Shown: positions 7,993 to 16,301 of the stretch, one piece after another
How the letters are laid out: every line of letters starts with the position of its first letter
Numbering within the stretch: the stretch's first letter is position 1
Assembly (NCBI GenBank): GCA_024637135.1
Contig: JAGXFT010000096.1
Location: forward strand, 1-40,228
DNA length: 40,228 nucleotides
DNA from: Nitriliruptorales bacterium
GTDB taxonomy: Bacteria > Actinomycetota > Nitriliruptoria > Nitriliruptorales > Nitriliruptoraceae
Direction: 5' to 3'
Translations under genes and position numbers: made by a program
The notes under the pieces: model-generated
What the model was told of the DNA's origin: nothing
Databases searched by the model: none
Seen by the model: only the letters and a program-made list of their open reading frames with translations

Positions 7993-8087
7993 CTCGACCG
8001 TGGCAACCGGACGAAACCACCGAGCGGGCGCGCTCGGCAGGCTGCGAACTCGACCGTGGCAACCGGTCGAAACCACCGAACGGGCGC
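7976..8087. repeat. 56-bp tandem repeat, two copies
   Basis: 7976-8031 and 8032-8087 match at 54 of 56 positions (beginning GCTCGGCAGGCTGCGAACTC). The differences are A/T in CGG(A/T)CGAAAC and G/A in ACCGA(G/A)CGGG. The junction CCGAGCGGGCGCGCTCGG is itself an inverted repeat. The pair fills the gap between the AI-2E transporter stop codon and the riboswitch. Confidence 0.95.
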
Positions 8088-8109
8088 GCTCCCGTCGTCG
8101 AATGCTCGG

Positions 8110-9321
8110 TCAGTCCGGCTTGGTCCGGCCGGCCCCGAAGCGTCGGCGCTCCCAACCACGACGCAACTGCTGGCTGAGCGCGCCCAGGCTGTCCTCCGCT
8201 GCGGGCGGCAACGCCGCCCCGTCCAGGAACTGCTCGGGGTCGGACAGGTGGCGCATCGACGGCACCCGCGTGGCCAGCACGTACAGCAGGACCAGCTTGA
8301 GGGCGGCCACCGTCGGGATCGCCACCAGCATGCCGATGATCCCCATCAGCGACGCGGCGACCGCCAGTGACAGGATGATCGTCACCGGGTGGACGTGGAC
8401 GGTCCGGCGCAGCACCTGCGGCGTGATGACGTGGTTGTCGACCTGCTGGACGAGCACCATCACGACCACGACGACGACCGCCTGGCCGACACCCGTCCCG
8501 GCCGTGAGCGCCACCACGACCCCCAGGGTCCCGCCCACGAAGGGGCCGACCAGCGGAATCAGGTTGAAGGCCCCGGCCAGGCCCCCGATGATGGCCCAGA
8601 ACGGCAGTCCGACCAGCCACAGCCCGATGGCGGTGGCCACGCCGACGAAGGCCGCGACCAGCAGTTGCCCCCGGAAGTAGCCCCCGACCGTGGTCACGAT
8701 CCGCCGACCGACGTCGGCCACCTCGTCACGGCTTTCCGGCGGCAGCAGACGCTGGATCCCGGACGACAGCCGGGGCAGGTCCACCAGCACGTAGAACGCC
8801 AGCACCGGTGCAAGCACGACCGACACCACGCCCGAGACCACCGACCCGAGCAGGGACCGCAGGATCGCGAGGACGCCCACGACCTGTTGTTCGTTGTCCT
8901 GCAGCAGGCTGCCGACCCCCGACGGTTCATCGGGGACCAGGCTGTCCAACCCGACCGGCCGGAGCGTCTCCACCAGGCCGCTGAGGGTGGCGTCCACGAT
9001 CTCGGGGAGTCCGTCCGCCAGTGCCTGGATCTGGGCGTTGAGGAGTGGCAGCAACTGCCACCCGACCAGTGCGACGAGTGCCAGCACCAGCAGGTAGGTC
9101 AGGAAGGCGGCGATGATGCGTGGCACGCGGCGGGCGAACCATCCCACGACCGGCGACAGCAGGTAGACCAGCACGCTGGCGAGCAGGATCGGCGTGACCA
9201 GGAAGCGGACCGGGCGGCTCAGCCACGTGACGACCAGCCATGCCACGACCAGGAAGCCGACCACCGTCCACACCGCGGTCAGGCGGCGGAGTTGGCGGGG
9301 ACTGGGCCCGTTGGCGGTCAT
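8110..9321 (-). CDS. AI-2E family transporter (PerM/YdiK-type membrane permease)
   Basis: A 403-residue integral membrane protein with the layout of the AI-2E transporter family. Paired N-terminal helices surround 'LVTPILLASVLVYLLSPVVGW', an amphipathic extracytoplasmic region rich in Leu and Asp lies at about 110-160, and a C-terminal helical bundle includes 'LPFWAIIGGLAGAFNLIPLVGPFVGG', which carries the family's conserved GxxNxIPxxGP-like stretch. Family members export autoinducer-2 or other small organic solutes, or sodium, so the substrate is open. GAGGTGAG stands directly before the ATG. Upstream on the same strand, after 43 bp, is the LytR_C protein gene; the two may be co-transcribed. 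Confidence 0.85.
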   Translation of the reverse strand: MTANGPSPRQLRRLTAVWTVVGFLVVAWLVVTWLSRPVRFLVTPILLASVLVYLLSPVVGWFARRVPRIIAAFLTYLLVLALVALVGWQLLPLLNAQIQALADGLPEIVDATLSGLVETLRPVGLDSLVPDEPSGVGSLLQDNEQQVVGVLAILRSLLGSVVSGVVSVVLAPVLAFYVLVDLPRLSSGIQRLLPPESRDEVADVGRRIVTTVGGYFRGQLLVAAFVGVATAIGLWLVGLPFWAIIGGLAGAFNLIPLVGPFVGGTLGVVVALTAGTGVGQAVVVVVVMVLVQQVDNHVITPQVLRRTVHVHPVTIILSLAVAASLMGIIGMLVAIPTVAALKLVLLYVLATRVPSMRHLSDPEQFLDGAALPPAAEDSLGALSQQLRRGWERRRFGAGRTKPD

Positions 9322-9364
9322 CTCACCTCGTGTCGGGCGCCGCCGGGCATGCCCGGGGAGGCGC

Positions 9365-10003
9365 TCACTCCTGTTCGTCGGTCCCGACCACCACGTGCAC
9401 GTCGACCGAGTCGCTCAGGATGTCGTTGAAGACGATCTCGTCCCACGCGTTGGAGGCGGCCAGGGCGCGGGCCTCGTCCTCGTGGCCCTCGGTCCAGAAC
9501 ACCGTGGTCGTGTCGTAGACGATGGAGGAGGTGTTGAAGGCGACCAGGTCGTAGCCGTCGTCGACCAACCCGTCGGCGATGTCGCGGGCCCGGCCGGACC
9601 CGTCCTTGATCCCGTCGAGCACCTGCAGGCTGGTCTCGGACCGGTCCACGTCGGTGGTCGGTTCCTCGGTCGCCGGGGGCTCCTCGACGGCGGTCGTCGG
9701 GGCCTCGGTCGGCTCCGGCTCGGACGTCGCGGTCTCGGTGGCTGGTGCGTCGGTGGGCTCGGCCGTCGGCGTCGGCGTCGCCGCGGGCGTCGTCTCGGTG
9801 GGCGCCGGCGTCGGGGTCGGGGCCACCGACGGCGCTGGCGTCGGCGTGGCGACGGGCGCCTCGCTGCCGGCGACGGGCTCCGGATCGCCGCTGACGAGGT
9901 CGATGGCCCAGAAGAGGCCGGCCGCCACGAGCACCAGCGCGACCACGGCGAGGCCGAACTGGCCCAGGGTGCGGCCGGGATCCGGATTGGACTGGAGCGA
10001 CAT
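9365..10003 (-). CDS. membrane-anchored LytR C-terminal (LytR_C) domain protein
   Basis: A 212-residue protein: a short cytoplasmic start, one membrane helix at about 17-36, a Pro/Thr/Ala/Glu-rich linker that spans the wall, and a C-terminal domain starting about residue 123 (TSLQVLDGIKDGSGRARDIA, with 'GLVDDGYDLV' after it). The 'VLDG...G.A...A..L...GY.V' pattern is that of LytR_C, the domain found after the catalytic domain in LytR-CpsA-Psr wall-polymer transferases and also alone in many actinobacteria. Here the transferase domain is missing, so the protein is more likely a binding or partner protein at the cell wall. The ATG at 10003 is preceded by TGAGG. It is divergent from the BON gene (251 bp between starts). 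Confidence 0.75.
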   Translation of the reverse strand: MSLQSNPDPGRTLGQFGLAVVALVLVAAGLFWAIDLVSGDPEPVAGSEAPVATPTPAPSVAPTPTPAPTETTPAATPTPTAEPTDAPATETATSEPEPTEAPTTAVEEPPATEEPTTDVDRSETSLQVLDGIKDGSGRARDIADGLVDDGYDLVAFNTSSIVYDTTTVFWTEGHEDEARALAASNAWDEIVFNDILSDSVDVHVVVGTDEQE

Positions 10004-10254
10004 CGGGAACCTCAGTGGGGACGGCGGCGAACCGGTCGACCGGGGACGGCCGGGCCTGCGGACACGGTGGACCGCCCCGGCAGCGTGCCCCACGACGGAC
10101 GGGGCTGCAAGCACCCGGCCCGTCCCTCCAGCCGAAACGGGTCGGATGCGCGCGCCGGGACACGACTCTCGGAGACACCGCCCGTTCGGCCACGACAGGG
10201 CCGACGCGGTGCGGTCCTCTGGTGGACGAGCACCACCGACACGAGGAAATCCCC

Positions 10255-10932
10255 ATGGCAACCCACAACGATGGCCTGGTCGATCGCGTGACCGATCGAC
10301 TCGACGACCTGCGCGACAGCACGGCCAGCGCCCTGTCCGCCGACGACGCCCCGTCCCTGCGCGAACTCGGACGTGTCCGCCGCCAACTCGACGACTTCGA
10401 GGACGAACTGACGGACGGCCTCGCCGCGCTCGGGTCCCAGCAGAAGACCCTGGCCGCCGAGGTGCGATCGGGCAACAAGCGCACCACGGTCCCCCGCAAG
10501 CTGTTCTGGATGCTGCTGGGAGCGGCCGCGGCGGCTGCCGGGACGTGGCTGGCGGACCCGGACCGCGGCAGCGCGCGCCGGACGCAGTTGGCCGACAAGG
10601 CCAAGGCCCAGGCACGACAGGTCGGCGACCAGGCCAGGACCCAGGCCCAGCAGGCCGTCAACACCGCCCGCGGGGCCGTCACCGAGGCCGTCACCGATGC
10701 CCTCCCCGACGACGTTCCGGACGATCCGGTCGTGCTGCAGGATCGGATCAAGAGCCAGGTCTTCGGCCATCGTGACGACGTCTCGGACGTGGTCATGACG
10801 GTGGGCGAACCCGGGCACGTGACCCTCAAGGGCACCATCGGGTCGGCCGAGGCCGAACGCGACCTGACCACCGCCGTGCGCGGTGTCAACGGCGTCGTGG
10901 ACGTCGCCTCGGACCTCAGCACGACCGGCTGA
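10255..10932 (+). CDS. BON-domain protein with a central membrane helix
   Basis: A 225-residue protein. The ATG at 10255 follows CGAGGAAATCCCC, a good ribosome site. Residues of about 1-75 are charged and helical, one hydrophobic segment lies at about 83-100 (FWMLLGAAAAAAGTWLADP) and is followed by basic residues as in YtxH-like proteins, then an Ala/Gln-rich helix. The last 65 residues form a BON domain: '..DVVMTVGEPGHVTLKGTI', '..DLTTAVRGVNGVVDV'. BON domains bind phospholipid membranes and occur in osmotic-stress proteins such as OsmY, so a role at the membrane under stress is plausible. Nothing in the neighbourhood narrows it. A GC-rich hairpin lies just after the gene. Confidence 0.8.
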   Translation: MATHNDGLVDRVTDRLDDLRDSTASALSADDAPSLRELGRVRRQLDDFEDELTDGLAALGSQQKTLAAEVRSGNKRTTVPRKLFWMLLGAAAAAAGTWLADPDRGSARRTQLADKAKAQARQVGDQARTQAQQAVNTARGAVTEAVTDALPDDVPDDPVVLQDRIKSQVFGHRDDVSDVVMTVGEPGHVTLKGTIGSAEAERDLTTAVRGVNGVVDVASDLSTTG

Positions 10933-10946
10933 CCCCGAGCCCCGAG

Positions 10947-10989
10947 CCGCGCCGCCGTCGAGCAACCGTTCGGACAGGCTGCGGCGCGG
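10947..10989 (+). terminator. possible terminator hairpin after the BON gene
   Basis: CCGCGCCGC (10947-10955) pairs perfectly with GCGGCGCGG (10981-10989), 15 bases after the stop codon. The loop is 25 bases long and there is no T-run, so termination is only likely, not certain. Confidence 0.4.
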
Positions 10990-11061
10990 ACCGGACCCTG
11001 CCTCACCCTCCGGCGCGGTCGCGCGTTCGAGCAGGGCAACATCGCGTGGGGCGAGCGGGTC

Positions 11062-11100
11062 GTCGACACGGCCGTCGGGCCGCCTGACGCCCGTGTCGAC
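11062..11100. terminator. hairpin downstream of tRNA-Thr
   Basis: GTCGACACGG (11062-11071) pairs perfectly with CCGTGTCGAC (11091-11100). It lies 65 bases beyond the tRNA 3' end on the minus strand and may end the tRNA transcript. No T-run. Confidence 0.35.
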
Positions 11101-11165
11101 GGACCGGACCCGACGAGCCCGCACGAATGCCGACCGGTCCGGCGCCGCTGATCCGAGTGTCGGCA

Positions 11166-11242
11166 TGGAGCCGGGGGCGGGATTCGAACCCGCGACCTTC
11201 GCTTTACAAGAGCGCTGCTCTGGCCACCTGAGCTACCCCGGC
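11166..11242 (-). tRNA. tRNA-Thr (anticodon TGT)
   Basis: Read leftward from 11242 it folds as a cloverleaf: acceptor GCCGGGG/CCCCGGC, D arm GCTC...GAGC, anticodon loop CTTGTAA with TGT at the centre, T arm GCGGG-TTCGAAT-CCCGC. The discriminator base is T and the CCA end is encoded at 11168-11166. TGT reads the threonine codon ACA. The outer pair of the anticodon stem is a G-A mismatch, a minor flaw. It stands alone. Confidence 0.95.
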
Positions 11243-11368
11243 ATGGCCGGGATGCTATCGGCGGGTCCTGGGCCGTCCGCGGGACCACTCGCAGACCGAT
11301 TGGCAGGTGACGCGGGTGGGCCGAGGGCCTTACGGTGGGTGGGTCGACAGGCCACAGGAGCAGATCTC

Positions 11369-11533
11369 ATGGACGTCTCACCGCTCGTGTGGGTAGTGGT
11401 CGCGGTCGCGATCATCCTGGCCGTCCTCCTGGCCGTGCTGGTCATCCAGCGTCGGCGGCGTGCCGGGGGCGTGGTCGTGGTGGGCGGTGCGGCCGATGCC
11501 GACGCAGCCCCTGAGCATCGTGAGGAGTCCTGA
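11369..11533 (+). CDS. small single-pass membrane protein
   Basis: A 54-residue protein: MDVSPLVWVVVAVAIILAVL and onward forms one membrane helix (about 5-27), followed by QRRRR and a short acidic tail. ACAGGAG precedes the ATG. Its stop overlaps the ATG of the first PRC-barrel gene (TGATG), so the two are translationally coupled. No family is recognised; it may anchor or accompany the PRC-barrel proteins. Confidence 0.7.
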   Translation: MDVSPLVWVVVAVAIILAVLLAVLVIQRRRRAGGVVVVGGAADADAAPEHREES

Positions 11534-12114
11534 TGAGCACGCTGCTCCGGGCCACGGAACTGCACGGGCTGGTCGTGGTGACCCTCGGCGGTGACGAGAT
11601 CGCCGACGTCAAGGACGTCGTCTGGCGCGCCGCTGGAGGCTCCGTGCTGGGGTTCACCCTGAACAAGCGGGGCCTGTTCGGTGGCCCGATGAAGGAGGTC
11701 CTGACCTGGGCAGCGCTGCACTGGGTCGGGCCCGACGCCGTCATGGTCCCGGACGCCACCGTCCTGGTCCACCGCGACGACGTCACCGGCGCCGGGGGTG
11801 CGGCTGGCCGGGGAGGCGGTGACGTGATCGGCGACGACGTCCTGACCGAGGACGGCCGTCGCCTGGGCCGCGTGGTCGACGTGATCATCGAGGTCGAGGC
11901 ATCCGGCGACGTGGTCGGCTACGAGATCGAGGCCGACGAGGGCCTGCGTTCGGGTGGGCAACGGGTGCTGCTCCCCCTGCCCGACACGCTGGCCGTCTCC
12001 GGCGAGAAACTGATCGTGCCGGCCGCCGCGGTGGACTTCGTCGCCGACGACCTTGCCGGGTTCGGCGCGGCCGTGGAACAGTTCCGGACCCAACTGCGGA
12101 CGGGGACGTCATGA
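11533..12114 (+). CDS. PRC-barrel domain protein (two barrels)
   Basis: A 193-residue protein with two PRC-barrel-like units. The first (about 5-85) has 'VVVTLGGDEIADVKDVVWRA' and 'VLGFTLNKRG'. The second (about 100-180) has DDVLTEDGRRLGRVVDVIIE and 'GDVVGYEIEA'. PRC barrels are small beta-barrels found in RimM, photosynthetic reaction centre subunit H and many actinobacterial proteins of unknown function. Two small genes of this type overlap head to tail (ATGA), with a small membrane protein in front. The cluster looks like a scaffold or sensor at the membrane, but its function is unknown. Confidence 0.8.
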   Translation: MSTLLRATELHGLVVVTLGGDEIADVKDVVWRAAGGSVLGFTLNKRGLFGGPMKEVLTWAALHWVGPDAVMVPDATVLVHRDDVTGAGGAAGRGGGDVIGDDVLTEDGRRLGRVVDVIIEVEASGDVVGYEIEADEGLRSGGQRVLLPLPDTLAVSGEKLIVPAAAVDFVADDLAGFGAAVEQFRTQLRTGTS

Positions 12115-12527
12115 GGTTCACCGAAGCGCTCAAGCGCGAGATCGTGGACACCTCGGCCGCGTCCTCGATCGGTCGTGTCGCAGGATTCGTGGTCGACCCG
12201 CGGACCCACGCCGTGACCGCCCTGCGCGTGAAGAAGGCTGACCACGACATCCTCGCCTGGGACGACGTCTCGGCATTCGGCGTGGACGCCGTCACCGTCG
12301 ACACCGCCGCCCGGATCCGAGCCCCCCACCAGGGCGTGGAAGCCGACCAACCGAGCCTGCTCGGCCACCGCGTCCTGGACGAACGAGGTGTCGAACATGG
12401 TGCGGTGGACGACGTCGAGTTCGACCCCGAGAGCGGGACGGTGCGGTACCTGTTGACGTCTCGCGAGGAGATCGACGGTGCCCGGTTGCGCGGGATCGGG
12501 ACGTGGGCGGTCGTCGTGTCCGTGTGA
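12111..12527 (+). CDS. PRC-barrel domain protein
   Basis: A 138-residue protein that overlaps the previous gene by ATGA. The N-terminal half reads 'IVDTSAASSIGRVAGFVVDP', 'VTALRVKKADHDILAWDDV', and the second half 'LLGHRVLDERGVEHGAVDDV', 'GTVRYLLTSREE', so it too seems to be a double PRC barrel, though shorter than its partner. Third gene of the presumed operon; it converges with the DUF456 gene, 70 bp away. Function unknown. Confidence 0.75.
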   Translation: MRFTEALKREIVDTSAASSIGRVAGFVVDPRTHAVTALRVKKADHDILAWDDVSAFGVDAVTVDTAARIRAPHQGVEADQPSLLGHRVLDERGVEHGAVDDVEFDPESGTVRYLLTSREEIDGARLRGIGTWAVVVSV

Positions 12528-12597
12528 ACCTCGGACGGCGACGTGCCACGCGGAGCGGTTGCTGGCCCGCCCACCCCGATGCACCGGCGGCGACGAG

Positions 12598-13083
12598 TCA
12601 GAAGCACACCACCACGACCGCGACCCACGTGGCCACCGCGACGAAGCCGGCGGCGAACTCGATCGCGATGCCCTTGCCCACCCCGTTCAGGACGCGCCGA
12701 GTGCTGTCCCATGCGGCGGCGTGCGTGCCGTGGTCCCGGCGCTGGCCGAGGTAGACGCCCAGCACGGCGCCCAGCAACAGCCCGACGACGGGGACCACGA
12801 AGAACCCGATGATCCCGCCGACCGCGGCCAGCACCCACGTCGCGGCCGACAGGTCCAGGGCGGCGAGTTCGCGACCGGGCACCTGGTACTTGACCCACGT
12901 GCCGATGGCGGCGACCACGGCCATGAACCCGACCAGCACCCATGCGCCCACGCCGCCGACCTGGGATGCCCAGAAGATCGCGACCCCCACGATCAGGACC
13001 AGCCCGGGGATCACGGGAAGCACGATCCCCACCAACCCGACCGCCATCAGCAGTCCGAGCACGACCTGGCCCAGCGTGGTCAT
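12598..13083 (-). CDS. DUF456 family membrane protein
   Basis: A 161-residue hydrophobic protein. The N-terminus MTTLGQVVLGLLMAVGLVGI, then 'VLPVIPGLVLIVGVAIFWA', is the glycine/proline-rich start typical of DUF456. The middle has 'GGIIGFFVVPVVGLLLGAVLGVYLGQ', the family's glycine-zipper-like helices, and about four membrane segments are visible. The ATG overlaps the stop of rlmB (ATGA), so it belongs to the cysS-rlmB transcript. Function unknown in the family. Confidence 0.8.
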   Translation of the reverse strand: MTTLGQVVLGLLMAVGLVGIVLPVIPGLVLIVGVAIFWASQVGGVGAWVLVGFMAVVAAIGTWVKYQVPGRELAALDLSAATWVLAAVGGIIGFFVVPVVGLLLGAVLGVYLGQRRDHGTHAAAWDSTRRVLNGVGKGIAIEFAAGFVAVATWVAVVVVCF

Positions 13084-13844
13084 GTCGGCCCTTCGTGCCG
13101 CCGGGCGCGGTCGATCGCGTACAGCGCCATCGCCGCGGCCACCGATGCGTTGTAGGAATCGACGTGTCCACGCGCCGGCAACTCGACCAGGACGTCGCAG
13201 CGCGTCCGGGTGAGGTGGCGGAGTCCCGACCCCTCGGCACCGACGACCAGCACCATGGGTTCGGTCAACAGCCCGCAGTCGGCCACCTGCTGGCCGGTCG
13301 CGGCCTCCAGGCCGACCAGCCACAGACCGGCGTCGCGACAGGCCTCCAGTGACTTCACGAGGTTGGTCGGCGACACCACCGGGAGGTGGGCCAGGGCCCC
13401 GGCCGCCGCCTTCTCCACGGTCGGGGTGATCGAGGCGGTCCGGCGTTCGGGCAGGATCAGCCCGTGCGCGCCCAGCGCCTCGGCCGTGCGCGCGATCGAT
13501 CCGACGTTGTGCGGGTCCGTGACCTGGTCGATGGCCACGAGCAGCTTCGGATCCTGGCCGCGACGGCCCAGAACCTCGCCCAACGACTGGAAGGGGAAGT
13601 CCGGCGCGCGGGCGACCACGCCCTGGTGGACCTGACCACCCGCGAGGTCGTCGGCGGTGGCGTCGTCCAGGGTCCCGACCGGGACGTGCGCAGCGGCGGC
13701 GAGTGTGCGGATCTCGTCGATCGCCTCCGACCCGGAGCGGTCGGCGACCAGCACCTCGTGCATGGCCCGACCGGCCCGCAGCAGTTCTCGCACGGGATGC
13801 ACACCGACCACGACCCGCCCCCCGCCGTCGCGCCCGCGGCTCAC
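13080..13844 (-). CDS. rlmB: 23S rRNA (guanosine-2'-O)-methyltransferase, TrmH/SpoU family
   Basis: A 254-residue protein of RlmB length. The N-terminal substrate-binding part begins 'VVVGVHPVRELLRAGRAMHEV'. The SPOUT methyltransferase domain carries the three family motifs: 'DQVTDPHNVGSIARTAEALG', 'LVVGAEGSGL' and 'VELPARGHVDSYNASVAAAMALY', which make the knotted SAM site. It modifies 23S rRNA, in E. coli at G2251. The GTG at 13844 lies 7 bases after the cysS stop, matching the cysS-rlmB pair common in actinobacteria. An earlier start would overlap cysS heavily. Confidence 0.92.
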   Translation of the reverse strand: MSRGRDGGGRVVVGVHPVRELLRAGRAMHEVLVADRSGSEAIDEIRTLAAAAHVPVGTLDDATADDLAGGQVHQGVVARAPDFPFQSLGEVLGRRGQDPKLLVAIDQVTDPHNVGSIARTAEALGAHGLILPERRTASITPTVEKAAAGALAHLPVVSPTNLVKSLEACRDAGLWLVGLEAATGQQVADCGLLTEPMVLVVGAEGSGLRHLTRTRCDVLVELPARGHVDSYNASVAAAMALYAIDRARRHEGPT

Positions 13845-13851
13845 GGGCGGC

Positions 13852-15321
13852 TCACGCGTCGACCGCGTCGTCGGTTCCCGCCGCAGTGGGGGTCGCCAGG
13901 TACCAGCGGCTGCCGTTGGGGCGGTCCTCGATGACGACCCCGGCTGCCTCCAACTGGTCCCGGATCGCATCCGCCCGGGCGAAGTCGCGGTCGCCCCGCG
14001 CCGTGCGTCGTTCCTCCAACAGGTGCTCGACCAGCGCCCCGAAGCGGTCCCCGACCGCCTCGTCGGACGACAGCGCGTCACCCAGGCCCAGGCCCAGCAC
14101 GTCGTCACCGAGTGTCGTCACCAGTCCGGCCAGTGCGGCTGTGGCGTCGCGGGCGTCGTCGTCGCCGGCCTCCGCGGCGCGCACCAGTTCATGGGCCCGC
14201 GAGACGGCGTCGTGCAGGACCGACACCGCCGCCGTGGCGTTCAGGTCGTCGTCCATCGCGGCGGTGAACCGGTCGAGGAACGGCGCCGCGACGTCGGCCA
14301 CGGCGTCGGGATCCAGCACCGTCGGCTCGACGCCGAGGGCATGCACGGTCCGCACCAGCGTGGTCAGCCGCTCGAAGGCGGCCGTGGCCTCGACCAGGCG
14401 ATCGGTGTCGTAGGTCATCGGGGTGCGGTGGTGGGCGGACAGGTACCACAGCCGGATCGGACCACGGCCCCACTGCTCGACCGCGTCGACGATGCCCACC
14501 ACGTTGCCGAGCGACTTGGACATCTTGTCCTCGCCCATGCGCAGCATCCCGTTGTGGACCCAGTAGCGCGCGAACGGCGCGTCCTCGGCCGCCTCGAACT
14601 GGGCGATCTCGTTCTCGTGGTGCGGGAACACCAGGTCCAGCCCACCGCCGTGGATGTCGAACCCCGCCCCCAGGTGCTTGCCGGCCATGGCCGCGCACTC
14701 GATGTGCCAGCCCGGGCGGCCGTCACCCCACGGGGAGGGCCACGACGGCTCGCCCGGCTTGGCCGCCTTCCACATGGCGAAGTCGATCGGGTCGTCCTTG
14801 GACTCCGACCCGATGACGTCGGCGCTGCCACGCATGTCGTCCACGTCGCGCCGGCTCAGCTTGCCGTAGTCGTCCTGCGCTCGGACGCGGAACAACACGT
14901 TGCCGTCACGGACGTAGGCCATGTCCTTGTCGAGCAACTTCTGGATCATCGCCTGCATCTCGAAGATGTGGCCGGTCGCCATCGGCTGGACGTGCACCGG
15001 GAGCAGGCCCAGGGCATCGGAGGCCTGGTTGAACGCGCGCAGGTTCTCGGTCGCGACCCGTGCCGGCGTCGAGCCCTGCAACTGGGCCTTGAGGATGATC
15101 TTGTCGTCGACGTCGGTGACGTTGGTGACGTGGGTGACCTCGTAGCCGGACCACGTCAACCATCGGCGCAACACGTCGAAGACGACGCTGGCCCGGCCGT
15201 GACCGACGTGTGGCTTGCCCTGGACGGTCGGACCGCACACGTACAGCGTCGCCTTGCCGGGCTCACGCGGCTCGAAGTCGAGCTGCTCGCGGCGCAGGGA
15301 GTCGTACAGCTGCAACGCCAT
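13852..15321 (-). CDS. cysS: cysteinyl-tRNA synthetase
   Basis: A 489-residue class I synthetase of usual length that charges tRNA-Cys with cysteine. HIGH appears as HVGH at 38-41 and KMSKS at 266-270. The zinc site uses Cys29, Cys209, His234 and Glu238 (in '[10 protein letters not shown]'). The C-terminal anticodon-binding helices end '[21 protein letters not shown]'. The ATG at 15321 has only a weak ribosome site. First gene of cysS-rlmB-DUF456, divergent from cobS with 131 bp between them. It is CysS and not MshC: it is full-length and keeps the anticodon-binding tail. Confidence 0.95.
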   Translation of the reverse strand: MALQLYDSLRREQLDFEPREPGKATLYVCGPTVQGKPHVGHGRASVVFDVLRRWLTWSGYEVTHVTNVTDVDDKIILKAQLQGSTPARVATENLRAFNQASDALGLLPVHVQPMATGHIFEMQAMIQKLLDKDMAYVRDGNVLFRVRAQDDYGKLSRRDVDDMRGSADVIGSESKDDPIDFAMWKAAKPGEPSWPSPWGDGRPGWHIECAAMAGKHLGAGFDIHGGGLDLVFPHHENEIAQFEAAEDAPFARYWVHNGMLRMGEDKMSKSLGNVVGIVDAVEQWGRGPIRLWYLSAHHRTPMTYDTDRLVEATAAFERLTTLVRTVHALGVEPTVLDPDAVADVAAPFLDRFTAAMDDDLNATAAVSVLHDAVSRAHELVRAAEAGDDDARDATAALAGLVTTLGDDVLGLGLGDALSSDEAVGDRFGALVEHLLEERRTARGDRDFARADAIRDQLEAAGVVIEDRPNGSRWYLATPTAAGTDDAVDA

Positions 15322-15369
15322 GGGGCGGATCCTGGGTGGAGGTGGGACATGGGCCGTGCAATCGTACTG

Positions 15370-15383
15370 ACGGGTACACCCGT
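15370..15383. promoter_or_regulatory. palindrome in the cysS-cobS divergent promoter region
   Basis: ACGGGTACACCCGT is a 6-bp inverted repeat around a 2-base centre, in the 131-bp space shared by cysS and cobS. It could be an operator; no regulator is implied by its sequence. Confidence 0.25.
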
Positions 15384-15452
15384 CCCCGACGGTCCCGCGC
15401 AGCGCCACCGGTATCGTCCCCGGTCGTCCACCCCCGGCGCAGGAGCGACCCC

Positions 15453-16301
15453 GTGTCCGTACCCGCCCGACGCGTGGACGGGGTGCCGTCGACGACCACG
15501 CCCGACAGCACCGAGCCCGCCCGGTCGGGGTTCGTGACGGCGGTCCAGTTCCTGACGCGGATCCCGGTCGGCCGACGGACCCGTCCACCCGCCCCACTCC
15601 ACACCGCGCTGGGGTGGTTCCCGCTGGTGGGCGTGGTCGTCGCGACCGTGGCCGTCGGCGCGCTCGCCGTGGGTGGGTGGCTGTGGTCGGCGCCCGTGGC
15701 CGCCGTGCTCGCGGTGGGGGCGGGCATCGCCACGACGGGTGCCTTCCACGAGGACGGGATGGCCGACACGGTCGACGGCCTGTGGGGTGGGTGGACGCCC
15801 GACCGGCGGCTGGCGATCATGCGCGACAGCCGGCTGGGCACCTACGGCGCGACCGCACTGGTGGTGGTGCTGGGCCTGCAGGTGGCACTGCTGGCGTCGC
15901 TGGACCCGATGGACGCCGCCCGTGCGCTGGTGGCCGCACACGTCGTCGCACGTGCCAGCGTGGTGCCGCTGGTGGCGACCTGGCCGGCGGCCCGCGACGA
16001 CGGCCACGGGGCCGAGGTGGCGCGACCGCCCGGTGCGGGTGCGTGGACCGTGGCCGCGGTGACCGTGCTGGTCGTGTCGGTGGCTGCGGTCGGGGCGTGG
16101 TTGCCGGTCGTCGTCCTGGCCGCGGTGCCGGGACCGTGGATGCTGGCCCGGACCAGCCATCGCCGCGTGGGCGGCCTGACGGGTGACGTCCTTGGTGCGG
16201 CCAACCTGGTGGCCCACGTGTCGACGCTGGCCGCGGTGGCCGCCGTCGCCCGGCACGCCACCTTCCCGGGCAGTGCGACGACGTGGCCGTGGCCATGGTG
16301 A
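15453..16301 (+). CDS. cobS: adenosylcobinamide-GDP ribazoletransferase (cobalamin synthase)
   Basis: A 282-residue membrane enzyme that joins adenosylcobinamide-GDP and alpha-ribazole, the last assembly step of cobalamin. 'FHEDGMADTVDGLWGG' and then 'RRLAIMRDSRLGTYGA' is the signature of CobS, and several hydrophobic helices follow. It starts at the GTG at 15453, preceded by AGGAG at 7 bases. An N-terminal tail of about 25 residues before 'VTAVQFLTRIPVG' is somewhat long. First of cobS-cobU-cobT. No cobalamin riboswitch is evident in the short leader. Confidence 0.92.
   Translation: MSVPARRVDGVPSTTTPDSTEPARSGFVTAVQFLTRIPVGRRTRPPAPLHTALGWFPLVGVVVATVAVGALAVGGWLWSAPVAAVLAVGAGIATTGAFHEDGMADTVDGLWGGWTPDRRLAIMRDSRLGTYGATALVVVLGLQVALLASLDPMDAARALVAAHVVARASVVPLVATWPAARDDGHGAEVARPPGAGAWTVAAVTVLVVSVAAVGAWLPVVVLAAVPGPWMLARTSHRRVGGLTGDVLGAANLVAHVSTLAAVAAVARHATFPGSATTWPWPW

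Noticed and set aside
9318-11288. Long open frame on the minus strand across the tRNA and the BON gene
   Set aside because: It runs through a clear tRNA and opposite a well-supported gene; its composition (Ser/Arg/Pro-rich) is that of a GC-rich shadow frame.
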